Assembly: GCA_033722375.1 (NCBI GenBank)
Contig: JAWVZB010000009.1
Coordinates: 1-45,763 of the forward strand
Reading direction: 5' to 3'
DNA length: 45,763 bases
From: JAWVZB01 sp033722375
GTDB lineage: Bacteria > Actinomycetota > Nitriliruptoria > Nitriliruptorales > Nitriliruptoraceae
In this document: positions 10,393-19,176 of the stretch, piece by piece
How the letters are laid out: every line of letters starts with the position of its first letter
Numbering within the stretch: the first letter of the stretch is position 1
Position numbers and translations under genes: made by a program
Notes under the pieces: model-generated
Database searches by the model: none
Seen by the model: the letters and a program-made list of their open reading frames with translations, nothing else
What the model was told of the DNA's origin: nothing

Positions 10393-11448
10393 ATGGTCAC
10401 CGTGGCGATCACCGGCGTGGCTGGCCTGCTTGGCAGCAGCTTGGCGGCCGAACTCGACGGGAACACGGCCGTGGACCGGATCGTCGGGCTCGACCTGGCG
10501 GCGCCGCACCAGGTCTCGTCGGACAAGCTCGCATTCCGCGAGGTCGACATCCGCGATCCCAACTTCGACCGCTATCTCGACGACGTGGATGTGCTCGTGC
10601 ATCTGGCGTTCCAGATGGACCCGATCCGCGATCTCGACACCATGCGGTCGATCAACATCGACGGGACCAGGAACGTCTTCGAAGCCGCCGTGCGTGCCGG
10701 TGTGGACAAGGTCGTCTACAACTCGTCCGCGGTGGCCTACGGCGCCCATCCCGACAACGATTTCCCCCTCACCGAGGACAGTCCGCTGCGGGCCAACCCG
10801 GGGTTCCCCTACGCCGAGCACAAGCTCGAGCTCGAGCGGTGGCTCGACGAGTGGCTCCGTGAGCACGACGACGACCTGACCGTGACCGTGCTGCGTCCCA
10901 CGGTCGTCGCCGGCCCTGGCGTCGACAACTTCATCACGAGGATGAGCTTCGAGAGCCCACGCCCCGTCCTCGTGCGTGGACACCGACCGCCGCTGCAGTT
11001 CGTACACGTCGAAGATGTGGTCTCGGCCCTGGTGCACGTCATCGAGGAGGATCTCCCCGGGGCGTTCAACGTCAGTGCCGAAGGCTGGCTGTCGATGGAC
11101 GAGGTGCTCGCGGTGGCCGGTCGCAAGCCGGCCGAGGTCCCCGAGGAGGTCGCGTTCACCACGACGGAACGCCTGTGGGATCTGGGGCTCAGCGAAGCCC
11201 AGCCCGGCGTCGTCCCCTACTACATGCACCCCTGGGTGGTCTCCCCCGAGAAGCTGATCGAGACCGGCTGGCGACCGAAGCGGTCCAACCGTGACGCCCT
11301 CGCCCAGCTCGTCGAGGAGCACCGTGACTGGATCGCGGTCGGGACGCTGCGGGCGCGGCGGTCCACGCTGCGGCGGATCGCCGCCGTCACCGGCCTGCTC
11401 GCCGGGGCTGCGACCGTGCGCGCGATCGTGCGTCGCCGCCGGAGCTGA
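10393..11448 (+). CDS. NAD-dependent epimerase/dehydratase (extended SDR)
   Basis: A 351-residue extended short-chain dehydrogenase. VAITGVAGLLGSSLA is the GxxGxxG dinucleotide-binding motif near the N-terminus. VVYNSSAVAYG supplies the active-site Ser region and YAEHK the YxxxK pair. VTVLRPTVVAGPG and LQFVHVEDVVSALV are standard substrate-side segments. It ends in a hydrophobic patch with basic tail (ITGLLAGAATVRAIVRRRRS-like), which could attach it to the membrane. The ATG follows AAGGGGG. The gene is two bases from the next start and heads a run to the S8 protease. It probably modifies a nucleotide sugar or related metabolite. Confidence 0.87.
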   Translation: MVTVAITGVAGLLGSSLAAELDGNTAVDRIVGLDLAAPHQVSSDKLAFREVDIRDPNFDRYLDDVDVLVHLAFQMDPIRDLDTMRSINIDGTRNVFEAAVRAGVDKVVYNSSAVAYGAHPDNDFPLTEDSPLRANPGFPYAEHKLELERWLDEWLREHDDDLTVTVLRPTVVAGPGVDNFITRMSFESPRPVLVRGHRPPLQFVHVEDVVSALVHVIEEDLPGAFNVSAEGWLSMDEVLAVAGRKPAEVPEEVAFTTTERLWDLGLSEAQPGVVPYYMHPWVVSPEKLIETGWRPKRSNRDALAQLVEEHRDWIAVGTLRARRSTLRRIAAVTGLLAGAATVRAIVRRRRS

Positions 11449-11450
11449 CC

Positions 11451-12683
11451 GTGCCCGACATCGGGCTGCCCGGGGCACTCCTGCCGCTGCTGGAGCCACG
11501 CGAGGTGTGGGCGGTCGGCCTCGTGATCGTCTTCGCGGTCCTCCGCCCGACCGGTCGCCCGGGATGGGGGGTGGCGACCTCGCTGATCGCGGGTGCGGTC
11601 GTCGTGATGGCCGCACTCGTCGTCCCCGAGCTCGAGCCCGGCTCGTTGTGGCAACTGATCCCCTGGCTGGTGCTGGCGGGCCTGCTCGTGGCGACCGTCG
11701 CCGGGCAACCGCTGCGGTGGGAGCCGCGCACCGGCCCGTCCGCCGCCACGGCGCTGCTGTTCGGAGCACTCGTCATCCACGTCGGGCTTGCCTGGCACGC
11801 TGGAGGAGTGAGTCTCGTCGAGGCCGGCCGCGAGTGGGGTTCGGGCGACCTCCAGGCATCGTCGTTGCCCCAGGACGCCGCCGGACCGCTGCTGTTGCCC
11901 GCGATCTGGGTCCTCCAGCTCGTTCCCGGCCTGTCCGCACGCGCGGTCGCGGCCACGGTCGGCCTGCTCGCCGCGGCGGCGATCGTGGCCGGAGCGGGGA
12001 CTCTTGCGCGGAAATGGGGCTACACCGGCACCGCTCGCGCCACTGCTGCCAGCGTCGCGTGGGCGCCGCCCATCCTGCTCGCCCACGGCCTCAGCCCCGG
12101 CGGGCTGATCTCCGGTGCTGCGCTCGTCTGGTCCTGGTGGGCGCTCGGCGAGGTCTGGTCGGGGCGACACCGCCCGGACCGGATGGCGTTGCTCAGTGGC
12201 GCCCTGCTCGGGGTGGCGGTCGGGATCTCGGTGTGGCCGTTGATCGTGCTGCCCCTGTGGCTCGGTCGGTACCGGGGCCGCCGTGCCGGCTGGTTCGTGG
12301 TCGGGATCGGGGCCGCCCTCCTGGCGACGGTGGCGGCGCTCCTGCCGACGGCGATCGCGATCGGCGACGTCTGGCAGGTGGCCGCCGGCGACGCCTTGAG
12401 CTCCGAGTCGCTGCCGGGCGCTACCGCTGTGGTCGTGGTGATCGCCGCGATCGCTGCCGGGGTCCTGACGATCCCGCTGAGCCCCACCCGATCCTCGGCG
12501 CTCTCGGCCGCGGTGCTCACCCTGGCGATGCCCTGGTGGCCGGAGGCCTGGGCCGTCACGGGCCCGGTCGCTGCGATCCCGTTCGTGCTGCTCGCGGCTG
12601 TGGCTCCTGACCAGCCGGGGGAGCGCTGGCCGCCGGACGCCCCGGTCGAGGATCTCGTCCACGCACCCGAGGCACGTCCGTGA
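11451..12683 (+). CDS. Polytopic membrane protein, unknown function
   Basis: This 410-residue protein starts at a GTG two bases after the epimerase stop. Hydrophobic segments run nearly throughout: AVGLVIVFAVL, SLIAGAVVVMAALVV, LVLAGLLVATVAG, VAATVGLLAAAAIVAGAG, VAVGISVWPLIVLPLWLG, FVVGIGAALLATVAALL, and others. I estimate nine to eleven membrane spans with an acidic soluble tail. The pattern of an extracytoplasmic loop after the second or third span recalls GT-C-type glycosyltransferases, but I see no convincing catalytic Asp motif and do not assign a function. Its stop overlaps the moaE start (GTGA), so expression is coupled. Confidence 0.75.
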   Translation: MPDIGLPGALLPLLEPREVWAVGLVIVFAVLRPTGRPGWGVATSLIAGAVVVMAALVVPELEPGSLWQLIPWLVLAGLLVATVAGQPLRWEPRTGPSAATALLFGALVIHVGLAWHAGGVSLVEAGREWGSGDLQASSLPQDAAGPLLLPAIWVLQLVPGLSARAVAATVGLLAAAAIVAGAGTLARKWGYTGTARATAASVAWAPPILLAHGLSPGGLISGAALVWSWWALGEVWSGRHRPDRMALLSGALLGVAVGISVWPLIVLPLWLGRYRGRRAGWFVVGIGAALLATVAALLPTAIAIGDVWQVAAGDALSSESLPGATAVVVVIAAIAAGVLTIPLSPTRSSALSAAVLTLAMPWWPEAWAVTGPVAAIPFVLLAAVAPDQPGERWPPDAPVEDLVHAPEARP

Positions 12684-13144
12684 CCGACGCAGCCCGCCAC
12701 GCCGACGTCGAGGTCGTGCTGACCTCGGATGTGCTGCGGGTCGAGGACGCCGTCGCGCACGTGACCCGCCCCGACTGTGGCGGGATCGGGGTCTTCCTCG
12801 GGGTGGTCCGGGACGAGGGCGGCACGGTCGCCGCACTGGAGTACGAGGCCTGGGAGGAGGCCGCCGATCCCGCCATGCGCACGGTGGCGGACACGGTCCT
12901 CGACGCCCATCCCGACGTCCGGGCGGTCTACCTCGCGCACCGTCTCGGGCGCCTCGCGGTCGGGGAGACGAGCGTCATCGTCGCGGCCTCGGCGCCGCAT
13001 CGGCCGGCGGCGTTCGCCGCCACGCGCGCCCTCATCGACGAACTGAAGGCCGAGGTCCCCATCTGGAAACGGGAGGAGTTCCGGGACGGCAGTGCTCGCT
13101 GGCCCGGGACCGACAGCGACGCCCAGCCCGGTCCGCGAACCTGA
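12680..13144 (+). CDS. moaE: Molybdopterin synthase catalytic subunit MoaE
   Basis: A 154-residue MoaE. With thiocarboxylated MoaD it would insert sulfur into precursor Z to give molybdopterin. Matching blocks are CGGIGVFLGVVRDE, LEYEAWEEAA, YLAHRLGRLAVGETSV and RPAAFAATRALIDELKAEVP. The final KAEVPIWKREEF carries the two lysines that correspond to the substrate-binding and catalytic Lys. Length is normal. It starts at a GTG overlapping the membrane-protein stop. No moaD, moaA, moaC or molybdoenzyme gene is in the window, so the partner must be elsewhere. Confidence 0.92.
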   Translation: MTDAARHADVEVVLTSDVLRVEDAVAHVTRPDCGGIGVFLGVVRDEGGTVAALEYEAWEEAADPAMRTVADTVLDAHPDVRAVYLAHRLGRLAVGETSVIVAASAPHRPAAFAATRALIDELKAEVPIWKREEFRDGSARWPGTDSDAQPGPRT

Positions 13145-13177
13145 TCGGTCGTTCGACGTCGAGGTTGGTTCGATGCC

Positions 13178-13384
13178 GTGAGCGGTGGCGGTACGTTGCC
13201 GCTCGCTCCGCTCCGACAAGGCTCGCCCGTGCCGCTCGCGTTCCTCCCACTCATCGCTGTCGTCCTCATCGCTTCCCTGTGGTTCGTCGGCACCCGCCGC
13301 TCGCGACAGGAACCGGTGACCTCGGTGGCGCAGTTCCAGTCCGCCCTGACCGCCCTCGCCCCCCGCGAGACCGACGACGCCTGA
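13178..13384 (+). CDS. Small single-span membrane protein
   Basis: A 68-residue protein with one membrane segment (VPLAFLPLIAVVLIASLWFVG), then a basic stop-transfer RRSRQ and a short polar tail. The start is ambiguous. The GTG at 13178 has little ribosome-site support, and a second GTG at 13229 would begin just before the hydrophobic segment and give 51 residues. It lies between moaE and the S8 protease on the same strand. It has no recognisable family; it could be a small membrane partner of the protease, but only position supports that. Confidence 0.5.
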   Translation: MSGGGTLPLAPLRQGSPVPLAFLPLIAVVLIASLWFVGTRRSRQEPVTSVAQFQSALTALAPRETDDA

Positions 13385-13459
13385 TCCGGTCGGGCTCCGC
13401 CGGGCCACGCTGCGTACCCTCGCGACGCACCACGACGACGCGATCGCGACGGAGCCGCC

Positions 13460-14794
13460 GTGAGGATCAACCGTCGGGGCGTCGTCCTCGCCCCGCTCCT
13501 CCTGACGCTGCTGCTGGCCACGATCGGGGCGCAGAGCAGCGGGGACCCGTACCGGCCACAGCAGTGGTGGCTCGACCAGATCGGGGCGCCGACCGCGTGG
13601 GAGACGGCCACCGGTGGCGGGGTCGTCATCGCGATCGTCGACACCGGAGTCGACCTCACCCATCCCGACCTCGTTGAGCAGTTCACCCGTGATGCGGATG
13701 GGCGCGTCTTCGGGCTCGACCTCATCGACGGCGACGACCACCCCCAGGACGAGCAGGGCCACGGGACGATGGTCGCGGGGATCGCCGCTGCCGCGGTCAA
13801 CAACGGGGTCGGAGTCGCGAGTGTCGCTCCCGACGCCAGGATCATGCCGATCCGGGTCCTCGACGAGGACGGCTCCGGCGAGGGGGACGACGTGGACGAG
13901 GGCATCCGCTGGGCGGTCGACAACGGCGCCGATGTGATCAACCTCTCGCTCGAGGCGCAGGAGATCGCGCCGGGCGCAGGGGTGCTCCAGGCGCCCACCG
14001 ACGCCGTTCGGTACGCCTGGGAGCGGGGCGTGGTCGTGGTCGCGGCGGCAGGCAACAGCTCGAACCCGTTCACCGACTATCCGCCGAACTCGCCGGTCGT
14101 CCTAGTGGGAGCCACGGACCGCAACGACCGGAAGGCGGAGTTCTCGGATTCGGGGCGGCGGGACGCGGTCATGGCCCCAGGGGTGGACATCATCAGCACC
14201 TGGTGCGACACGCAACGCGGGACCCAGCCGTGTGACGAGCGGCGGGAGCGGCGCTACGGCGAGGGCGACGGGACGTCGTTCTCCGCGCCACAGGTTGCCG
14301 GCGCGATCGCGCTTCTGCGGGCACAGGGACTCGACCACCGGCAGGCCGTCGATCGCGTGCGCTCGACCGCCGAGGACCTCGGCCCCGAGGGTCCCGACAC
14401 CGAGACCGGCGTGGGCCGTCTGGACGTTGCGGCAGCGGTGGGACCCTCGCGCGAGCCGGGTCCCTCGCCCACCTCCCCGAGTGATGCCAGCCCCTCGCCG
14501 TCCTCCGGTTCGGGACCCGCAGGCGAACAGACACCCACCCCGGCCGCGGAACCCACCCCCACCACCAGACCGAGCTCACCCGAGCCCACCGGCGCACCGT
14601 CCCCGACGCCGTCGCCGACCCCGATCGCCGATGCCGATCCCGACGTCACCACGGCACCGGCCCCCGGGACCGACGTCCAAGGGCTCGAGGCGGTCACGCG
14701 GATCGATGTCGTCCTCTTGCGGTCACTGGCCGCCGCGCTCGTCGTCGCCACCTTCTGGTTGATCCTCGTCGTCCGTCGGGAGTTCGCGTCATGA
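13460..14794 (+). CDS. Membrane-anchored S8 subtilisin-like protease (mycosin-like layout)
   Basis: A 444-residue secreted serine protease. It has an N-terminal signal segment (GVVLAPLLLTLLLATIGA), then a subtilase domain with Asp61 in IVDTGVDLTHPD, His101 in GHGTMVAGIA and Ser273 in GTSFSAPQVAGAIALL. A Pro/Ser/Thr-rich linker of about 85 residues (330-415) leads to a C-terminal membrane helix (LLRSLAAALVVATFWLILVV) and short basic tail. Signal, S8 domain, linker and C-terminal anchor is the layout of type VII mycosins. No ESX genes are present here, so the name is only structural. It starts at a GTG with GGAG upstream. Confidence 0.88.
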   Translation: MRINRRGVVLAPLLLTLLLATIGAQSSGDPYRPQQWWLDQIGAPTAWETATGGGVVIAIVDTGVDLTHPDLVEQFTRDADGRVFGLDLIDGDDHPQDEQGHGTMVAGIAAAAVNNGVGVASVAPDARIMPIRVLDEDGSGEGDDVDEGIRWAVDNGADVINLSLEAQEIAPGAGVLQAPTDAVRYAWERGVVVVAAAGNSSNPFTDYPPNSPVVLVGATDRNDRKAEFSDSGRRDAVMAPGVDIISTWCDTQRGTQPCDERRERRYGEGDGTSFSAPQVAGAIALLRAQGLDHRQAVDRVRSTAEDLGPEGPDTETGVGRLDVAAAVGPSREPGPSPTSPSDASPSPSSGSGPAGEQTPTPAAEPTPTTRPSSPEPTGAPSPTPSPTPIADADPDVTTAPAPGTDVQGLEAVTRIDVVLLRSLAAALVVATFWLILVVRREFAS

Positions 14795-14813
14795 GTCGCG
14801 GTGCCCGGATCGG

Positions 14814-14833
14814 CCGGAGTAGTCCGGAGTAGT
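14814..14833 (+). repeat. Tandem duplication of a 10-bp unit
   Basis: CCGGAGTAGT occurs twice head to tail. The second copy runs into the -35-like element of the possible sigma-28-type promoter just downstream. It may be an activator site or simple slippage. Confidence 0.6.
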
Positions 14834-14860
14834 CAAGTGATGCCGGCCGGCTGCCGATAG
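14833..14860 (+). promoter_or_regulatory. Possible sigma-28 (FliA/WhiG)-type promoter
   Basis: TCAA at 14833-14836 and GCCGATAG at 14853-14860 are separated by 16 bases. The known WhiG/FliA consensus is TAAA-N15/16-GCCGATAA, so this is 3 of 4 plus 7 of 8. It lies about 80 bp before the small gene at 14943. A partly repeated block (GAAGTCAGGAAGTCAAG) follows it. Confidence 0.45.
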
Positions 14861-14942
14861 AGAAGTCAGGAAGTCAAGCTGCCGGTTTGCCCACCCGCAG
14901 CGTGGCCACTAGAACGGTGAGAACCGACACGGGAGCAGTGCC

Positions 14943-15329
14943 ATGGAGCACCTCGTCCGTTACGAGCTCGAGTCCGGCGAGACCAAGTACGACACGGTCC
15001 AGTCCCTCGAGGCAGCGATCAACCTCGTTGAACGCCTCCGCAACGAGGCCGGCACCAGCAACGTCGAGGTCTTCCGTCACGTCCCGATCGAGTTCAAGAC
15101 CTACTACAAGGTGGTGGTCGCGGACGAGGAGCTCGAGCGCACGGGCTCCCCACAGTCGACTCCGACACCGTCGAGCGAAGGCGACCCTCCGCCCGGATCG
15201 ATGCCGCTCAACCCGCCGGCGCAACCCAAGGTGCAGGTCCACGACGCGCCAGACGACCAGTCGGAAGCGGAGCAGGGCAACGGCGGCGACGGGGACGGCA
15301 AGCGCTCCTCGCTGTTCTCCCGCGGCTGA
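14943..15329 (+). CDS. Hypothetical 128-residue protein
   Basis: I do not recognise this protein. The first ~65 residues look folded, with a beta-helix-beta flavour: HLVRYELESGETKYDTV, then helix SLEAAINLVERLRNEAG, then NVEVFRHVPIEFKTYYKVVV. The C-terminal half is disordered, rich in Pro, Ser, Asp and Gly. There is no signal peptide or membrane segment, so it is probably cytoplasmic. A possible sigma-28-type promoter lies upstream, which would tie it to motility or development; this is inference only. The ATG has a weak AG-rich ribosome site (GGGAGCAGTGCC). Confidence 0.7.
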   Translation: MEHLVRYELESGETKYDTVQSLEAAINLVERLRNEAGTSNVEVFRHVPIEFKTYYKVVVADEELERTGSPQSTPTPSSEGDPPPGSMPLNPPAQPKVQVHDAPDDQSEAEQGNGGDGDGKRSSLFSRG

Positions 15330-15382
15330 AGGGGCGTCACGCCCGCTGGATAGGCTGAATCCCCACCTTCAGACGGGGTTCT

Positions 15383-16450
15383 GTGCGTCGACTCGTCGTC
15401 CTCCTCCTCGTCGTCGCGGGGCTGACCCTCGTGGCGCGGGGCGCTATCCCGTGCGCGGGCTGGCAGCTGCAACCCGACTGCTATGTCGCGCTGCATCCGG
15501 GGCCGGTCGAGAACACGTTCGGCCTGGTAGCGGTCGATGAAGCACGGACCTACCCGCCGACCGGGAAGCTGCTGCTGACGACCGTCCTGGTGGAATCGAA
15601 GCTCGACCTCCTGGAGTGGGTCGCGGGTCCCTTCCGTACGGGAGTCGACCAGGTACCACGCGAACGCATCTACCCGCCCGGCAGCGATCGGGAGGAGGTG
15701 CGTCAGCAGAACGTCGCGCTCATGGTCGACAGTCAACTGGAAGCCACGCTGGCTGCGCTGCGAGAGCTCGGCTACGAGTTCGACACCGACTTCGACGGGG
15801 CCCGCGTCGTGGAGGTCATGGCAGACACGGCTGCGGAGGGCCGACTCGAGGTCGGCGACGTGATCGTCGCGGTCGACGGCACGACCGTCTCGGACAACCG
15901 CGGGCTCGTCGAGCGGATCCAGGACGCGGCACCCGGCGACGAGGTGACGCTGACCGTCCAGCGGGAGGGGCAGCGCCGCGAGATCACGCTCCAGCTCGGA
16001 GCTGCGTCCGACGACCCCTCGGTGGCACAGGTGGGCGTGCAGGTGACCTCGCATCTCGAGCTTCCCGTGGACATCGCCATCGACGCGGGGGTGATCGGCG
16101 GGCCGAGCGCGGGGCTCGTGTTCGCGTTGTCGATGGTCGAGCTGCTCGAGCCCGGGGATCTGCTGGGCGGGGCGGTCGTGGCCGCGACCGGGACCATCGA
16201 TCGTGACGGCAACGTGGGGGGCGTCGGCGGGATCCGGCAGAAGGTGCGAGCCGCCAGCTCGCCCGAGGACGGTGAGCCGGCCAGCGTGTTCCTCGTACCC
16301 CAGGGGAACATCGTCGAAGCCGAGACCGCCTCCGTGGAACGGGACATCCTGCTGGTCCCGGTCGGCACGCTGGCCGATGCAGTGGCGGCGCTGCGCGCCA
16401 TCCGTGACGGCGAGGAACCCGTCGATGCCCGGGCGCTGTCGGCTCCGTGA
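15383..16450 (+). CDS. PDZ-domain Lon-like (S16) serine protease
   Basis: A 355-residue membrane-anchored protease of the YlbL/Lon-like type. The N-terminus has one membrane segment (VVLLLVVAGLTLVARGA). A PDZ domain covers about 140-210, including VEVMADTAAEGRLEVGDVIVAVDG. The C-terminal domain is the Lon proteolytic fold, with nucleophile Ser242 in GGPSAGLVFAL and Lys287 in GGIRQKVRAA forming the Ser-Lys dyad. ATPase and N-terminal Lon domains are absent, as is normal here. It starts at a GTG just after a TAGGCT hexamer and would act on the outer face of the membrane. Substrates are unknown. Confidence 0.9.
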   Translation: MRRLVVLLLVVAGLTLVARGAIPCAGWQLQPDCYVALHPGPVENTFGLVAVDEARTYPPTGKLLLTTVLVESKLDLLEWVAGPFRTGVDQVPRERIYPPGSDREEVRQQNVALMVDSQLEATLAALRELGYEFDTDFDGARVVEVMADTAAEGRLEVGDVIVAVDGTTVSDNRGLVERIQDAAPGDEVTLTVQREGQRREITLQLGAASDDPSVAQVGVQVTSHLELPVDIAIDAGVIGGPSAGLVFALSMVELLEPGDLLGGAVVAATGTIDRDGNVGGVGGIRQKVRAASSPEDGEPASVFLVPQGNIVEAETASVERDILLVPVGTLADAVAALRAIRDGEEPVDARALSAP

Positions 16451-16515
16451 CCGCAGCCGGGCTCGATCGTTGGAATCAGCGGGGCTGCTCAACCGGCTTC
16501 TAGACTCGGTGGGAC

Positions 16516-19176
16516 ATGACCGGAGGCGTGTCGATCCCGTTGCACCTCGCGGTGCACGTGCTCGGCCTGACGGTGGCGGCCGGTCTCGCCGCCTACGGCT
16601 TGGCCCGCCGCCGCGGGGCAGGATCTGCGTGGCCCGGGCTCGTCGTCGGGGGAGGGCTCCTGGCGGTCTCGCACGTCGCCACGGGAGCGTTGCTGACCGG
16701 GGACCTCGCGTGGCCGGTCTACCTGCGAGCGGCGGGGTACGCGGGGATCGCCGTTGGGGCGGCGGGACGGCTCGTGGGTCTCGGTGTCGTGGTCGCGGTG
16801 GCACCTCCCGCCGCCCACATCGCCGCGGGAGTGGCCGGCGCCGCCGCCGCGGTCGCCTCTGCGCGGGGCGTGCTCGGCCGCGGACGTGCCAGCCTGCCGC
16901 TCGCGGCCGGGCTGGCGCTATGGGCGGCCGGTGATCTCGTTTCCCGTACGGACGCCACGTGGGCCGCGGTGCTCTCGCTGGCGGGCTCGGCAGCGGCGGG
17001 TGGGTGGCTCCTGCTCCGGGCACGCCGGTCGCTGTACGCCCAGGTCGTCGGTGCCTTCACGGCAGTACTGCTCGTGCTCGTGATCGCGCTGGCGGCTGCC
17101 AGTGGCGTCATCTTCTCGCTGGACATCGAGCGGGACCAGCTCCAGACGCTGGAGACGCAGGCTGCGGCCCGAGCGCTGCAGTTCACCGACGAGTGGCCCG
17201 GGGAGCTCCGACGACTCGCGACCCCGCTGGCGGGAGACCGGCTGGCGGCGGAGCTCGCAGACGTGAGCCAGGGCGAACGCGCGGGCCTCGACGGCCGGGC
17301 GGCGTCGATCGCAGCCTTCCCCGGCGTCGACGTGGCCGTCCTGCTGACCCGCGACGGACAGGTGGCGGGATCCGCAGACCCGCGGCGCGGTGAACCGGGA
17401 CCGCTTCCGGCAGCCGACGAGGCCGCGATCGCCGGCGCCGAGCTGATCGCCCCGAGCTACCAGGGCGCGGATGCCACCGGGCTGCTGGCGTTCGGCGAGG
17501 AACAGCTCCTCGCCATCGGCGCGGTACCGGTGGCCCCGCGACAGGACGGCCAGTTGGCGCTCGACCAGCAGTCCGGAGTGCTCGTGCTCGGCCGTCGCAT
17601 CACCGATCCGGGGGTGGTGGCCGACATCGCCGAGGCGGGGGCGGCCGAGGCCACGATCCTCGTGTCCGGCTCCGACGCTGCCTCGAGCCTCGGCGCAGAG
17701 GACTCCCAGGCGGTCGCCGAGGCTGTGGCCTCCGGGGCACGGTCCCAGGTCACCACCGTGCGCGGGGACCGTCGGTTCGTGACCGCCGTGCCCCTGCGCG
17801 ACGACGACGGCGCCATGCTCGGCCAACTGGTGCTGACGCTCGACGCCACCACCCTCGCCGGGGCCGAGGAGGACGCCGCCCGGACCCTGTTCCTCGCCGG
17901 GGTCGCGGGTCTGCTCGTCGCCGGGCTCCTCGCTGGCGTGCTGAGCTCACGGACGACGCGCCCCGTCCGCGACCTCACGGCGGCCGCCGAGCGGGTCGCA
18001 GCTGGGGACTTCGATGTGCAGCTCGGTACCGAGCGTCGCGACGAGGTCGGCCGTCTCGCACTCGCGTTCGACGACATGGCGACCTCGCTCTCGGAACGGG
18101 AGGAGGCGCTGCGACGGGCAGCGACGACAGAGGCCGAGCTGCGGCACCGGCTCGAGGTCATCACCGGCTCGATGGGCGAGGCGCTGGTCGCGGTGGATCG
18201 GGACGGGACGATCACGACAGCGAACCCGGCCGCCGCCGCGCTGCTGGGCCGGGAGCGAGAGGAGCTCCTCGGCACCGACATCGCCCGCCAGCTCCTCGGC
18301 TACGAGGTCGGCGGCGAGCCGCTGCTGGCCGCGCTCGGGGGAGCCAGCCACCGCGGCACCGCGGCGGCGCGAGGCTCGATCGTGAGAGGTCGGACCGGAA
18401 CGCCCGTGGCAGCCACGGCCGCCCCGCTCACCGACGACGACGGGGCGCTCCTCGGCCGGGTGTACGTGCTGCGGGACGTGACCGGCGAGGTCGAAGCCGA
18501 ACGGATGAAGACCGAGTTCCTGTCCAACATCAGCCACGAGCTCCGGACGCCGCTGACGCCCATCAAGGGCTACGCGGAGGTCCTGCGGAACCGCGAGCTC
18601 GATCATGTCCGCGTCGTGGACTTCGCGGGCAACATCTCGCTGGCGGCGCAGCGACTCGAACGGATCATCGGGATGCTCGTCGACTTCGCGGCGCTCGAAG
18701 CGGGGCGGATGGAGGTCGACATCGTGCCGACCGACGTCTCGGACGTCGTCGACGACGTCCTCGAGGACTGGCGGAACCGCCACCCGGACCGCAAGTTCGT
18801 GCGACGGATCGCACGCGATCTCGACCACGTCTTCGTCGATCCTCGCCTGCTCCACCGGGTGCTCGAAGAACTCATCGACAACGCGGTCAAGTTCAGTGAC
18901 GACACCATCAGCATCCTGGGCAGGTGGGGGGACGAGGGCACCGTCGACCTGATCATCCGCGATCGGGGTGAAGGGATCGATGACGAGGCACTCGAGCAGA
19001 TCCACGAGGACTTCCGCCAGGTCGACGGGTCCGCGACGAGGCGGTTCGGGGGCCTCGGCCTCGGCCTGTCGATCGTGATGAGGATCCTCGAACGGTTCAA
19101 TGCAGACGTGACCGTCCGATCAGAAGAGGGAGAGGGCACGGACGTCGTCGTCCACCTGCCCCCGGAGGAGCGATGA
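16516..19176 (+). CDS. Large multi-domain sensor histidine kinase (HAMP-PAS-HisKA-HATPase)
   Basis: An 886-residue membrane kinase. Residues 1-165 are strongly hydrophobic (about five or six spans). A further span at about 176-198 leads to an extracytoplasmic sensor domain of ~250 residues, then a span and HAMP region at about 456-525. A PAS domain follows at about 540-640 (LEVITGSMGEALVAVDRDG). The phospho-acceptor is His674 in SNISHELRTPLTPIKGY. ATP-binding boxes are ELIDNAVKFSDD, IRDRGEGIDD and GLGLGLSIVMRI. No response regulator is adjacent. Its stop overlaps the FecR-like gene start (ATGA), so the two are likely produced together. The extra N-terminal multi-span block is unusual. Confidence 0.9.
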   Translation: MTGGVSIPLHLAVHVLGLTVAAGLAAYGLARRRGAGSAWPGLVVGGGLLAVSHVATGALLTGDLAWPVYLRAAGYAGIAVGAAGRLVGLGVVVAVAPPAAHIAAGVAGAAAAVASARGVLGRGRASLPLAAGLALWAAGDLVSRTDATWAAVLSLAGSAAAGGWLLLRARRSLYAQVVGAFTAVLLVLVIALAAASGVIFSLDIERDQLQTLETQAAARALQFTDEWPGELRRLATPLAGDRLAAELADVSQGERAGLDGRAASIAAFPGVDVAVLLTRDGQVAGSADPRRGEPGPLPAADEAAIAGAELIAPSYQGADATGLLAFGEEQLLAIGAVPVAPRQDGQLALDQQSGVLVLGRRITDPGVVADIAEAGAAEATILVSGSDAASSLGAEDSQAVAEAVASGARSQVTTVRGDRRFVTAVPLRDDDGAMLGQLVLTLDATTLAGAEEDAARTLFLAGVAGLLVAGLLAGVLSSRTTRPVRDLTAAAERVAAGDFDVQLGTERRDEVGRLALAFDDMATSLSEREEALRRAATTEAELRHRLEVITGSMGEALVAVDRDGTITTANPAAAALLGREREELLGTDIARQLLGYEVGGEPLLAALGGASHRGTAAARGSIVRGRTGTPVAATAAPLTDDDGALLGRVYVLRDVTGEVEAERMKTEFLSNISHELRTPLTPIKGYAEVLRNRELDHVRVVDFAGNISLAAQRLERIIGMLVDFAALEAGRMEVDIVPTDVSDVVDDVLEDWRNRHPDRKFVRRIARDLDHVFVDPRLLHRVLEELIDNAVKFSDDTISILGRWGDEGTVDLIIRDRGEGIDDEALEQIHEDFRQVDGSATRRFGGLGLGLSIVMRILERFNADVTVRSEEGEGTDVVVHLPPEER

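Noticed and set aside
10240..11769. Long minus-strand open frame extending the DUF2342 gene upstream
   Set aside because: It is antisense to a clear SDR epimerase, has Arg/Pro-rich composition typical of high-GC shadow frames, and the DUF2342 family starts at 10239.
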